From assembly GCF_017312485.1 (NCBI RefSeq), contig NZ_BMBA01000001.1:1192396-1256395 (forward strand): a stretch of 64,000 nucleotides of DNA, given 5' to 3'. Both the position numbers and the translations under genes were made by a program. This document shows positions 27,908 to 35,808 of this stretch, one piece after another (position 1 is the first letter of the stretch; every line of letters begins with the position of its first letter). The stretch is from Clostridium zeae (GTDB taxonomy: Bacteria > Bacillota > Clostridia > Clostridiales > Clostridiaceae). A model generated the notes under the pieces. That model did not search any database. It saw only the letters and a list, made by a program, of their open reading frames with translations, and was not told the origin of the DNA.

Positions 27908-29462
27908 TTTCCTTCCCCCTATGACCATTTACTATATATTTCATTATCTTTTCTTGTGTAGCCTCTTTACCATCTAATTCCCCCACTACTCTACCTTCAT
28001 TCATTACATATATCCTATCGCACATGCCTAATACTTCAGGTAATTCAGAAGAAATAAGAAGTACGCCTTTTCCATCTTCTACAAGTTTATTAATTATAGT
28101 ATAAATTTCATACTTTGCCCCTACATCTATTCCTCTTGTAGGTTCATCCAATATTAGCAAATCAGGATCAGTGAATATCCATTTACTAAGAACGACTTTT
28201 TGCTGGTTACCTCCACTTAGATTGCCTGTTGCTTGAAATATATTTGGAGACTTTATATTCATCTTTTTACGGAATTCTTCCGCAACAAGAATTTCTTCAT
28301 TTTCATTAATTACTAGATTTTTTGATAACTTATTTAAATTAGCCATAGAGATATTTTTCTTTATGTCATCCGTTAATATAAGACCGCAGGTCTTTCTATC
28401 TTCAGTTACATAGGCAATACCTTCTTCTATTGCCTTGCTTACATTAGTAAGATGTATCTCTTTGCCATTTTTTAAAACCTTACCACTTATTTTTTTACCA
28501 TAAGCTCTACCGAATAAACTCATAGCAAATTCAGTTCTTCCTGAACCCATAAGTCCTGCTATACCAACTACTTCACCTTTTTTAATGCTTATACTTACAT
28601 TATCAATAACTTTTCTATCTTCTTGAAGAGGGTGATACACCTCCCAATCCTTTACTTCAAAGAATACTTCGCCTACTTGTACGTTTTCTCTTTTTGGGAA
28701 ACGATCAGTAAGATCTCTACCTACCATTCCTTTTATTATTCTATCTTCGCTTATCTTTCCTTCTCCTACGTCTATCGTCTCAATAGTGGCACCATCTCTA
28801 ATTATAGTTATAGAATCTGCAACTTTAGAAACTTCATTGAGTTTATGTGATATCAATATACATGATATACCTTTGTTTTTTAAATCTAACATTAAGTTCA
28901 ATAAGTTTTCACTGTCATCTTCATTTAAAGCTGCTGTTGGTTCATCTAAAATTAGAAGTCTAACATTCTTAGATAATGCCTTAGCAATCTCCACAAGCTG
29001 CTGCTTTCCTACACCAAGATTAATGATAGGAGTTTCAGAACTCTCATCAAGTCCAACTGTTTTCAAAAGTACTGAAGTAGACAATCGTGTCTGAGTCCAA
29101 TCCACTACCCCTCCACTCAACTTTCCTCTTTTGGTTAATTCATTTCCTAAGTATATGTTTTCAGCTATTGATAAATAAGGAATCAAAGCTAATTCTTGAT
29201 GTATTATTACAATACCTAAATTTTCACTTTCTTTTATGTTCCCAAACTCACACACCTTACCTTCAAAAAGAATATCTCCCTCATATGTTCCGTGAGGGTA
29301 TACTCCACTTAAAACTTTCATTAAAGTTGATTTACCTGCTCCATTTTCTCCAACAAGAGCATGAATTTCTCCTTTTTTAACCTTCAAATTTACATTATTT
29401 AAAGCTTTAACACCTGGAAAAGTCTTTGTAATATTTTTCATCTCTAAAAGAATTTCTGACAT
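27900..29462 (-). CDS. gguA: Multiple-sugar ABC transporter ATPase, GguA/MmsA-like
   Basis: This 520-residue duplicated ATPase has two ABC domains, as in sugar CUT2 importers. Domain 1 has Walker [13 protein letters not shown] and Walker [12 protein letters not shown]. Domain 2 has [11 protein letters not shown] in place of Walker A (the degenerate second site usual for this family), the signature [14 protein letters not shown] and [19 protein letters not shown]. It closely follows the GguA/MmsA pattern. A hairpin separates it from the upstream binding-protein gene. Confidence 0.9.
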   Translation of the reverse strand: MSEILLEMKNITKTFPGVKALNNVNLKVKKGEIHALVGENGAGKSTLMKVLSGVYPHGTYEGDILFEGKVCEFGNIKESENLGIVIIHQELALIPYLSIAENIYLGNELTKRGKLSGGVVDWTQTRLSTSVLLKTVGLDESSETPIINLGVGKQQLVEIAKALSKNVRLLILDEPTAALNEDDSENLLNLMLDLKNKGISCILISHKLNEVSKVADSITIIRDGATIETIDVGEGKISEDRIIKGMVGRDLTDRFPKRENVQVGEVFFEVKDWEVYHPLQEDRKVIDNVSISIKKGEVVGIAGLMGSGRTEFAMSLFGRAYGKKISGKVLKNGKEIHLTNVSKAIEEGIAYVTEDRKTCGLILTDDIKKNISMANLNKLSKNLVINENEEILVAEEFRKKMNIKSPNIFQATGNLSGGNQQKVVLSKWIFTDPDLLILDEPTRGIDVGAKYEIYTIINKLVEDGKGVLLISSELPEVLGMCDRIYVMNEGRVVGELDGKEATQEKIMKYIVNGHRGKENG

Positions 29463-29489
29463 ATTTATTCATCTCCTTGCTTAAATAAA

Positions 29490-29520
29490 TTTAGTGATGC
29501 CTTTTCCGGCAATCACTAAA
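29490..29520 (-). terminator. Intercistronic hairpin between chvE-like gene and gguA
   Basis: TTTAGTGATTGCC / GGCATCACTAAA forms a stem of about 12 pairs with one mismatch, roughly 30 bases upstream of gguA. The tail is only weakly T-rich. Such hairpins commonly reduce expression of the transporter genes relative to the binding protein. That role is inferred here. Confidence 0.6.
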
Positions 29521-29617
29521 CTTATTTATCTTTATATGTGCTTCACACACTGTCTCAATAGCTTAATTTCTTGGAGCATTTAATATTTAATGACATTTTA
29601 ATTAACGAACTTTATCA

Positions 29618-30697
29618 CTACTTAAGTTTATCTTCACTGTAATAACCACTATCTATAAGTTCTTTCTTATAGTTATCTTTATCTACGTTTTCAGGTACAC
29701 AAAGGAAGGAAGGCACTACCTTATTTCCATTGTTATAAGTCTTTTCATCATTAACTTCTACTTTATCCCCCTTAATCATTTGGTCTGCCATCTTAGCAGC
29801 TTGTTTTGCCAAAACTCTTGTATCTTTGAAGATTGTTTCTGTTTGTTCGCCAGCAATTATTGATTTTACTGAAGCTAATTCAGCATCTTGCCCTGTAACT
29901 ATAGGCATTTTCTTGTCTGACTTTCCATATCCAACACCTTTAAGTGATGAAATTATACCCATAGAAATTCCATCAAATGGAGATAATACAATGTCAACTT
30001 TATCTGTAGCATAATATTTACTTAGAAGATTATCCATTCTTGCTTGAGCAGTTGCTCCATCCCATCTTAAAATAGCAATTTGATCAAATTTTGTTTGTCC
30101 ACTTTTTACTACTAATTTACCTTTGTCTATATATGGCTTCAACACCGACATAGCACCATCAAAGAAGTAATAAGCATTGTTATCATCAGGCGAACCAGCA
30201 AACAACTCTATGTTAAAAGGCCCTTTACCATCCTTTAATCCTAACTTTTCTTCTATATATTGTCCTTGAAGAACACCAACCTTGAAATTATCAAAACTTA
30301 CATAGTAGTCAACATTAGAAGTTTTCTTTATCAATCTGTCATAAGATATTACAGGTATATTAGCATCTTTAGCTTTTTGCAATACATCAGATAAAGCTTC
30401 ACCATCTATAGATGCTACAACTAAAAGATTTGCACCTTTAGTAATCATATTTTCAATTTGTGACACCTGATTTTCAACAACATCTTCAGCATATTGAAGG
30501 TCTGTATCATATCCTAACTTTTTCAACTCTGATACCATATTATTCCCGTCATCAATCCATCTTTGTGAAGATTTCGTAGGCATAGCAATACCTATCTTTT
30601 TCTTTGTTGAAGATGTTGCATCTTCTTTTTTAGTTCCACATGCAGTTAAAGTAAATGCCATGGCAACTGTTAGTAATCCCACTAATAACTTTTTCAT
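29618..30697 (-). CDS. chvE: ChvE-like multiple-sugar-binding lipoprotein
   Basis: This 359-residue substrate-binding protein for the adjacent GguAB importer has a lipoprotein signal ([14 protein letters not shown]) with lipobox LTAC and lipidated Cys20. The mature part is a Peripla_BP_4 fold, with [38 protein letters not shown] and the ChvE-characteristic [20 protein letters not shown]. ChvE proteins bind several aldoses (glucose, galactose, arabinose, xylose); the exact sugar is unknown. ATG 30697 follows AAAGGGG by eight bases, so the upstream in-frame ATG at 30718 is not used. Confidence 0.88.
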   Translation of the reverse strand: MKKLLVGLLTVAMAFTLTACGTKKEDATSSTKKKIGIAMPTKSSQRWIDDGNNMVSELKKLGYDTDLQYAEDVVENQVSQIENMITKGANLLVVASIDGEALSDVLQKAKDANIPVISYDRLIKKTSNVDYYVSFDNFKVGVLQGQYIEEKLGLKDGKGPFNIELFAGSPDDNNAYYFFDGAMSVLKPYIDKGKLVVKSGQTKFDQIAILRWDGATAQARMDNLLSKYYATDKVDIVLSPFDGISMGIISSLKGVGYGKSDKKMPIVTGQDAELASVKSIIAGEQTETIFKDTRVLAKQAAKMADQMIKGDKVEVNDEKTYNNGNKVVPSFLCVPENVDKDNYKKELIDSGYYSEDKLK

Positions 30698-30868
30698 AAA
30701 ACTACCCCTTTCACCCATTTAATGTTTTAAATTTTAATTATATAAAAATATAATCATCAAACTTTAAATAATCGAATTCGAAAGCAAACGAACATCCAAA
30801 ACAATAAAATAACTCTGAAGTATTTGATATAAATATGAATGTTTACGTTTACCGTAACTTACAACTTT

Positions 30869-30897
30869 ATATTATCACCATATTTTTCGTTTTGCAA
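30869..30897 (-). promoter_or_regulatory. Predicted chvE-operon promoter
   Basis: Read on the minus strand, TTGCAA (30892-30897) and TAATAT (30869-30874) lie 17 bases apart. One of the TTCGTTTT repeats falls in the spacer, where a repressor would block RNA polymerase. The transcript would carry a leader of about 165 nt before the chvE start. Confidence 0.55.
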
Positions 30898-30935
30898 TAC
30901 ATTTTTTTATTTTTATTTTCGTTTTTGTTCGTTTT
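30886..30935. promoter_or_regulatory. Putative DeoR-family operators, three TTCGTTTT repeats
   Basis: TTCGTTTT occurs at 30886-30893, 30918-30925 and 30928-30935, offset by 32 and 10 bases, that is about three and one helical turns, so all face one side of the DNA. A near-copy in opposite orientation (AAACGAA) is near 30787. The gap 30698-31135 otherwise contains no gene. The motif resembles T-rich DeoR-family sites. Assignment to the adjacent regulator is inferred. Confidence 0.5.
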
Positions 30936-31135
30936 ATTTTGTATTATCTTTTGATTTATGCAAATATCCACAATTTGTCTAGATTTAAAGCTAATAAGCC
31001 TTTATATTAGTCATAAATTTTTATCGTTTAAGTTTTAATATGTAATTTCATTTTTGTTTTTTTACTTTCTTTATTGTGCATAATTAAACTATAATATATA
31101 ATTTTTATATACTTACTCGAAACTTGGAGGATAAT

Positions 31136-31930
31136 ATGTTCGCAGCAGAAAGACTAAGAATAATAAAAAGTATCTTATTAGATAAAAAACATATAAACGT
31201 AACAAGTCTTAGTAGTATGCTAAACGTGACAGAAGTTACTATAAGACGTGATCTAGAAAAATTGGAATCGGAGGGTTTTTTATCAAGAACTCATGGTGGT
31301 GCAATACTAAATGAAACTGCCTCTGAAGAAAATATTGATATTCCGCTATCTAGTTATGATCCCTTGATGAACGAAAGAGAAGAGATAAGCAATATAGCTT
31401 CGCACATGATTGATGATAATGATGTGATACTTCTAAGCCCTGGACTTACAAATCTACATATTGCAAAAAAACTACTTTCGAAAAAGAATATAACAGTTCT
31501 TACAAATGATCTTAACATTGCGTACGAATTAAATTCTAATCCCTCCATAAAAGTGATAATACCCGGCGGGGATTTAGATCCATCATCAATGACTTTAAAC
31601 GGAAAGCTTACTGAAGAAAACTTAAAAAGATTTTATGTTTCTAAAACCTTTATCGAAGTTGATGGAATATCTACTAACAGGGGTTACACCATTCAAGGAA
31701 TGGATAAAGCTTCTGTTATTAAAGAGATGTTGCAAATAACTAAAGAGATAATTATGGTTTGTACATATAATTGCTTTGATAATATAGCTTTTTATCAAAT
31801 TGGCTCATCTTTAGACATAGCAAACAAAATAATTACTAATCCAAATATTCCTGATAATTACAAGAACTACTTTTTTGATAATAATATAAAGCTATATACA
31901 GCATTTAATTCTTATGAAGGTGGAATATAA
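31136..31930 (+). CDS. DeoR/GlpR-family transcriptional regulator
   Basis: This 264-residue regulator has the DeoR N-terminal helix-turn-helix signature SLSSMLNVTEVTIRRDLEKLESEGFLSRTHGGAI (residues 22-55) and a C-terminal phosphosugar-sensing DeoRC domain (VILLSPGLTNLHIAKKL, IIPGGDLDPSSMTLNG). Such proteins repress sugar genes and are released by phosphorylated sugars. ATG 31136 follows GGAGG by five bases, and an in-frame TTG at 31124 overlaps that site. It opens the sugar ABC operon (ATG of the next gene abuts its stop) and faces the divergent chvE operon, so it probably controls both. Confidence 0.88.
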   Translation: MFAAERLRIIKSILLDKKHINVTSLSSMLNVTEVTIRRDLEKLESEGFLSRTHGGAILNETASEENIDIPLSSYDPLMNEREEISNIASHMIDDNDVILLSPGLTNLHIAKKLLSKKNITVLTNDLNIAYELNSNPSIKVIIPGGDLDPSSMTLNGKLTEENLKRFYVSKTFIEVDGISTNRGYTIQGMDKASVIKEMLQITKEIIMVCTYNCFDNIAFYQIGSSLDIANKIITNPNIPDNYKNYFFDNNIKLYTAFNSYEGGI

Positions 31931-33436
31931 ATGAATCAATTAGTATTGAAGTTATCCAAAGTTTCAAAAAGGTTTTCAGAATACTTCTCACTTAAGGATA
32001 TTTCTTTAGAACTAAATTTTGGTGAAGTACTAATATTGTTAGGCCAGAATGGCTCAGGCAAATCTTCATTAATGAATACTATAATGGGCATAAGTCCGAT
32101 AGATAGTGGAAAAATCCTTATAGATGACAAAGAGGTGCATATTTCAAATCCAAGAGACGCAAAAAATCACGGAATTGAGATGATTCATCAAGACACCTCC
32201 CTTTTTGACCATTTTTCTGTAGCAGAAAATATATTTATAGGCAATCTACCCTATAAATATCGTGGACTTAAATTAGTTGATAGACATTTACTAAATAAGA
32301 ACTGTAAAGATTTGTTCAAGAAATTCAACATACCCCTAGATTATAAAAAGAATGTATCTGAATTAGATTTAGCCGAAAAGCAAATCGTAGCTATTTGCAA
32401 AGCATATATATCAAAAGCCAAACTTATAATAATGGACGAGCCAACCTCCTCTTTAACAGATATGGAGTGTAAATTTCTTTTTGACATGATAAATGAATTA
32501 AAAAGGAACGGAACATCAATTATATATATAACTCACAATATAGAAAAAATAAAAAAAATCGGAGATAAAATTATAGTTATTAGAGATGGGGAAATAGTAG
32601 GAAACCAAACTATTGATAACTATGATATAGATGAGCTTCTCCATATGATGTCTGGCTTGGAATTAAGAAAACGTTATCCTAAGCTAGAAATGAAATTAGG
32701 TAAAGAAATCTTTAGAGCAGAAAGTCTTAATTATAAAAATTATGCAAAAAACATCTCTTTTTCTTTGAGAGAAAGAGAAATTCTAGGTATCGTTGGTTTA
32801 GCCGGTTCTGGAAAAAGCAATATGATCAAGTGTCTCTTTGGTGCTAACAGAATGGATTCAGGAAATATTTATATAAACAATAAGCCTTTAACGTTAAATT
32901 CTACATTCGATGCCGTAAAGGCTGGTATTGGATATATACCACAAGACAGGATCAACGAAGGGCTTTTTCATAATATATCAATTTGTAATAATATATCCTC
33001 AGCAAGTCTAAACAAAGTTACTCACAGACACCTTATTGATTCAAAAATTGAAAAAGAATTGACAAGTAGCTATTCAAAAAGAGTAAACATTAAATCTTCT
33101 TCAATCAGCGATAAGGTAAATTTTTTAAGTGGCGGAAATCAACAAAAAACCTTATTCTCAAAGTGGATCATGTGCAAATCTAAAGTTTTGATAATGGATG
33201 AACCTACTAGAAGTGTAGATATCCCATCTAAGGTAGATATCTATAACATTATGAATGAACTAGTATCAAAAAATGTTTCTATAATACTGATTTCGTCTGA
33301 TATTAATGAATTAATAGGAATGTGCGATAGAATTTTAGTTATCTACGAAGGCAAACTAGTTGCTAACTTAGAAAAAAATGCGGCTACTCCTGAAAAAATA
33401 ATGTTCTATTGTACCGGTAGTTTTGAACTAAACTAA
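31931..33436 (+). CDS. Ribose-type sugar ABC transporter ATPase
   Basis: This 501-residue RbsA-like protein has two fused ABC domains. Domain 1 has GQNGSGKSSLMN and LIIMDEPTSSL; its signature motif is weak (SELDLAEKQIVAI, a common feature of first domains in this family). Domain 2 has [26 protein letters not shown] and LIMDEPTRSVDIPSK. Unlike many relatives the second Walker A is intact. The ATG immediately follows the deoR stop and AAGGTGG lies seven bases upstream, indicating coupling. The substrate is unknown. Confidence 0.88.
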   Translation: MNQLVLKLSKVSKRFSEYFSLKDISLELNFGEVLILLGQNGSGKSSLMNTIMGISPIDSGKILIDDKEVHISNPRDAKNHGIEMIHQDTSLFDHFSVAENIFIGNLPYKYRGLKLVDRHLLNKNCKDLFKKFNIPLDYKKNVSELDLAEKQIVAICKAYISKAKLIIMDEPTSSLTDMECKFLFDMINELKRNGTSIIYITHNIEKIKKIGDKIIVIRDGEIVGNQTIDNYDIDELLHMMSGLELRKRYPKLEMKLGKEIFRAESLNYKNYAKNISFSLREREILGIVGLAGSGKSNMIKCLFGANRMDSGNIYINNKPLTLNSTFDAVKAGIGYIPQDRINEGLFHNISICNNISSASLNKVTHRHLIDSKIEKELTSSYSKRVNIKSSSISDKVNFLSGGNQQKTLFSKWIMCKSKVLIMDEPTRSVDIPSKVDIYNIMNELVSKNVSIILISSDINELIGMCDRILVIYEGKLVANLEKNAATPEKIMFYCTGSFELN

Positions 33437-33469
33437 GTTAACTAATCAAATGTATGAGAGGAGTAAACA

Positions 33470-34486
33470 ATGAATTCTCAAAGATCATCTAAATCTAACT
33501 TAAAACACTTTGAAAAACTTTTATACAGTGCCATTTATAAGATAAGAAACGCTCGAGAAGGTACTGTTATGATCTCTATTATTCTAAGCTGCACTTTTTT
33601 AGCTATTGTATCTCCACATTTTTTAACAGAAAAAAATATTTTTTCCACTGCAATCGGACTTTCTTCTGATGGAATATTGACTATAGGTATAACTCTCGTA
33701 CTTATATGTGGTGGAATAGATTTTTCATTAGGTTCTGTGATGTCACTCTCTTCCATTACTGCTGCAGTACTCTTTAGGGCTGGTGCTAATATTTGGTTGG
33801 CATGCATTATTGGCCTCTCAGTAGGATTAATTTGCGGACTAATAAATGGTTTTTTCATTGGAAAAATAGGATTAAACCCTTTTATAACCACAATTGCTGT
33901 GATGGGAATAGTACGTGGTCTATCGTATGTAATAACCGAAGGTTCCCCAATATCATTATTTAATGCCCCAGAATCATTTTTCAAACTTGGCCAAGGATCC
34001 TTTCTTGGAGTACCAATCGTTGTATTATTATTTATTTTATTAAGCTTAATTTTCGATTTTATTGCAAGAAAATCAGATCTTCTAAGACAAGTGTTTTATA
34101 CAGGAAGTAATGAAAATGCAGCTATACTTACTGGTATAAATACAACCAAAGTAAAAATATGCGTCTATTTATTAGCTGCATTCTTAGCAAGTTTTGCTGG
34201 AATAATAAATATGTCTAGATTTTCTGTAGCAACACCCTCAATTGGATTGGGTGCAGATGTCAGCATGCGAGGAATCTCAGCTGCCGTTATTGGCGGAGCC
34301 AGTCTAAGCGGTGGTGAAGGCACCATACTTGGTGGTATCCTTGGTGTAGTACTACTCAATATTATAAATAACGGACTCATATTGTTAAATGTTCCTGTAT
34401 ATTGGCAAGATTTTATAAACGGTATAATATTACTAACTGCTATTACTTTCGATTTTTTCTCTCATAAAAGAAAATTAAATAAATAA
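33470..34486 (+). CDS. Ribose-type sugar ABC transporter permease
   Basis: This 338-residue membrane protein of the RbsC family (BPD_transp_2) has about nine to ten hydrophobic helices. Family motifs are GGIDFSLGSVMSLSSI (about residues 81-96), NGFFIGKIGLNPFITTIAVMGI and VIGGASLSGGEGTILGGILGVVLLNIINNGL. A soluble N-terminal 30 residues precede the first helix. It lies between the ATPase and the binding-protein gene and should form their membrane pore. Confidence 0.9.
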   Translation: MNSQRSSKSNLKHFEKLLYSAIYKIRNAREGTVMISIILSCTFLAIVSPHFLTEKNIFSTAIGLSSDGILTIGITLVLICGGIDFSLGSVMSLSSITAAVLFRAGANIWLACIIGLSVGLICGLINGFFIGKIGLNPFITTIAVMGIVRGLSYVITEGSPISLFNAPESFFKLGQGSFLGVPIVVLLFILLSLIFDFIARKSDLLRQVFYTGSNENAAILTGINTTKVKICVYLLAAFLASFAGIINMSRFSVATPSIGLGADVSMRGISAAVIGGASLSGGEGTILGGILGVVLLNIINNGLILLNVPVYWQDFINGIILLTAITFDFFSHKRKLNK

Positions 34487-34502
34487 AAGGATTTGGTAAT
34501 AT

Positions 34503-35498
34503 ATGAAAAAGAAAACACTAGTTTTATCTATTTCCACGGTATTCATTATTGTTCTCTCATTTATCATTCATATATATAAAGATAATAGTCCTTCCAGTCA
34601 ATTAAAAATTAACAAGGACTATTATATGGTTACGTTTCTTTCTGGTATAGAATATTGGAAAGGTAGCTATAACGGATTTTCTGAAAAAGGTAAAGAGCTA
34701 GGAGTTAACACTTTTTTTACTGGTAGCACACAATATGATATCAATCAAGAAGTTACTATATTAGAACAAATAATATCAAAAAAACCTGCTGGAATTGCTA
34801 TTTCTTGTGCAAATCCAAATGCTTTTACAAATTCAATTAACAAAGCAATTGCTATGGGAATTCCTGTAGTAACTTTTGATGCCGACTCTCCATCTAGCAA
34901 TAGATTTTCCTATCTATCCACTAGTAACGAGAAGGCTGGCTCTATAGCAGCTGAAACTTTAGCAAATTTACTTGGACCATCTGGTGGAGAAATTGCAGTA
35001 ATGACTATTCCAGCTCAAGAAAATCATGAACAGAGAGTTCAAGGCTTTATAAATAAGATTACTCGAAACTATAAAAATATGAAAATAGTTCAAATAGGGA
35101 ATTGTAACGGAGACACAATAGAATCAGCTAAAATAATATCAAGCTATCTTCAAATACACCCTAATATAAAAGGCATTTTTTGCACTGACGCTAATAGTGG
35201 TGTCGGTGCTGCTACAGCTGTTAAAGAGGCCAATTTAGAAGGAAAAGTTAAAATAATTGGCTTTGATACCGATCAAGGAACATTAGGCGCTATAAAGAAT
35301 GGTGTTATAAACGCTACTATAGCTCAAAATACTTATAAGATGGGTTACTCAGCTATGGATTTTCTATATAAACTTAGCGATCCTAAATTTTTCAACTCTA
35401 AAGAACAAGTTTCTACAATTCCTGATTTTGTTGATACTGGTGTAACTGTCATAACAGAAGAGAATGTAGATTCATATTTAAACACCCTTAATCCATAA
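34503..35498 (+). CDS. Sugar-binding protein with membrane anchor, no lipobox
   Basis: This 331-residue Peripla_BP_4 (ribose-binding-like) protein has a 20-residue hydrophobic N-terminal segment (KTLVLSISTVFIIVLSFIIH) and no cysteine behind it, so it is held by an uncleaved anchor or released by signal peptidase I rather than lipidated. The binding fold is seen in GIAISCANPNAF, GIPVVTFDADSPSSNRFSYLSTSN, NIKGIFCTDANSGVGAATAVKEA and VKIIGFDTDQGTLGAIKNGVINATIAQN. It is the last gene of the DeoR-led operon. The ligand is not evident. Confidence 0.85.
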   Translation: MKKKTLVLSISTVFIIVLSFIIHIYKDNSPSSQLKINKDYYMVTFLSGIEYWKGSYNGFSEKGKELGVNTFFTGSTQYDINQEVTILEQIISKKPAGIAISCANPNAFTNSINKAIAMGIPVVTFDADSPSSNRFSYLSTSNEKAGSIAAETLANLLGPSGGEIAVMTIPAQENHEQRVQGFINKITRNYKNMKIVQIGNCNGDTIESAKIISSYLQIHPNIKGIFCTDANSGVGAATAVKEANLEGKVKIIGFDTDQGTLGAIKNGVINATIAQNTYKMGYSAMDFLYKLSDPKFFNSKEQVSTIPDFVDTGVTVITEENVDSYLNTLNP

Positions 35499-35557
35499 CT
35501 CTATCATCTGCTATCTTATAAGAATTTTTCTATTTGCAGTTTAAAATACTCACAGTC

Positions 35558-35585
35558 AATTTCAACACTGTTCTTTAACAATACC
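35558..35585. repeat. Possible eroded end of the MITE family
   Basis: Twenty-three of 28 bases match the right end of the 20464-20703 element (AATTTCAACAC...CTTTAACA...CC). No left end or target duplication is visible, so this would be a fragment, or chance similarity in AT-rich DNA. The surrounding gap 35499-35808 contains nothing else except the promoter at its right end. Confidence 0.3.
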
Positions 35586-35736
35586 TTTTATTTAAAATTG
35601 TTATAATATATTTTCCATTTTTATTATCATTAAATATTAATAATTGGTTAAACTATTAATATTAAAAATTTATCGCCCTATTTTTTACCTTTATTATTAT
35701 TATTTAATTAAAATTTAACATATTATTATAATTTTG

Positions 35737-35765
35737 TTGGATTCAATGTAGGTTTATGGTATATT
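35737..35765 (+). promoter_or_regulatory. Predicted promoter of the diguanylate cyclase gene
   Basis: TTGGAT (35737-35742) and TATATT (35760-35765) are separated by 17 bases, and the start codon follows at 35809 behind GGGGAG. Confidence 0.6.
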
Positions 35766-35808
35766 TATAAATAAAATTAAAAGTTTTATAAATAAATGGG
35801 GAGTTCTT

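Noticed and set aside
31124-31135. TTG at 31124 as the start of the DeoR regulator
   Set aside because: The TTG lies on the GGAGG ribosome site itself. ATG 31136 fits the spacing and the family N-terminus.
33535-33984. 149-codon minus-strand frame opposite the sugar permease gene
   Set aside because: It is antisense to well-conserved permease motifs and has no start signals.
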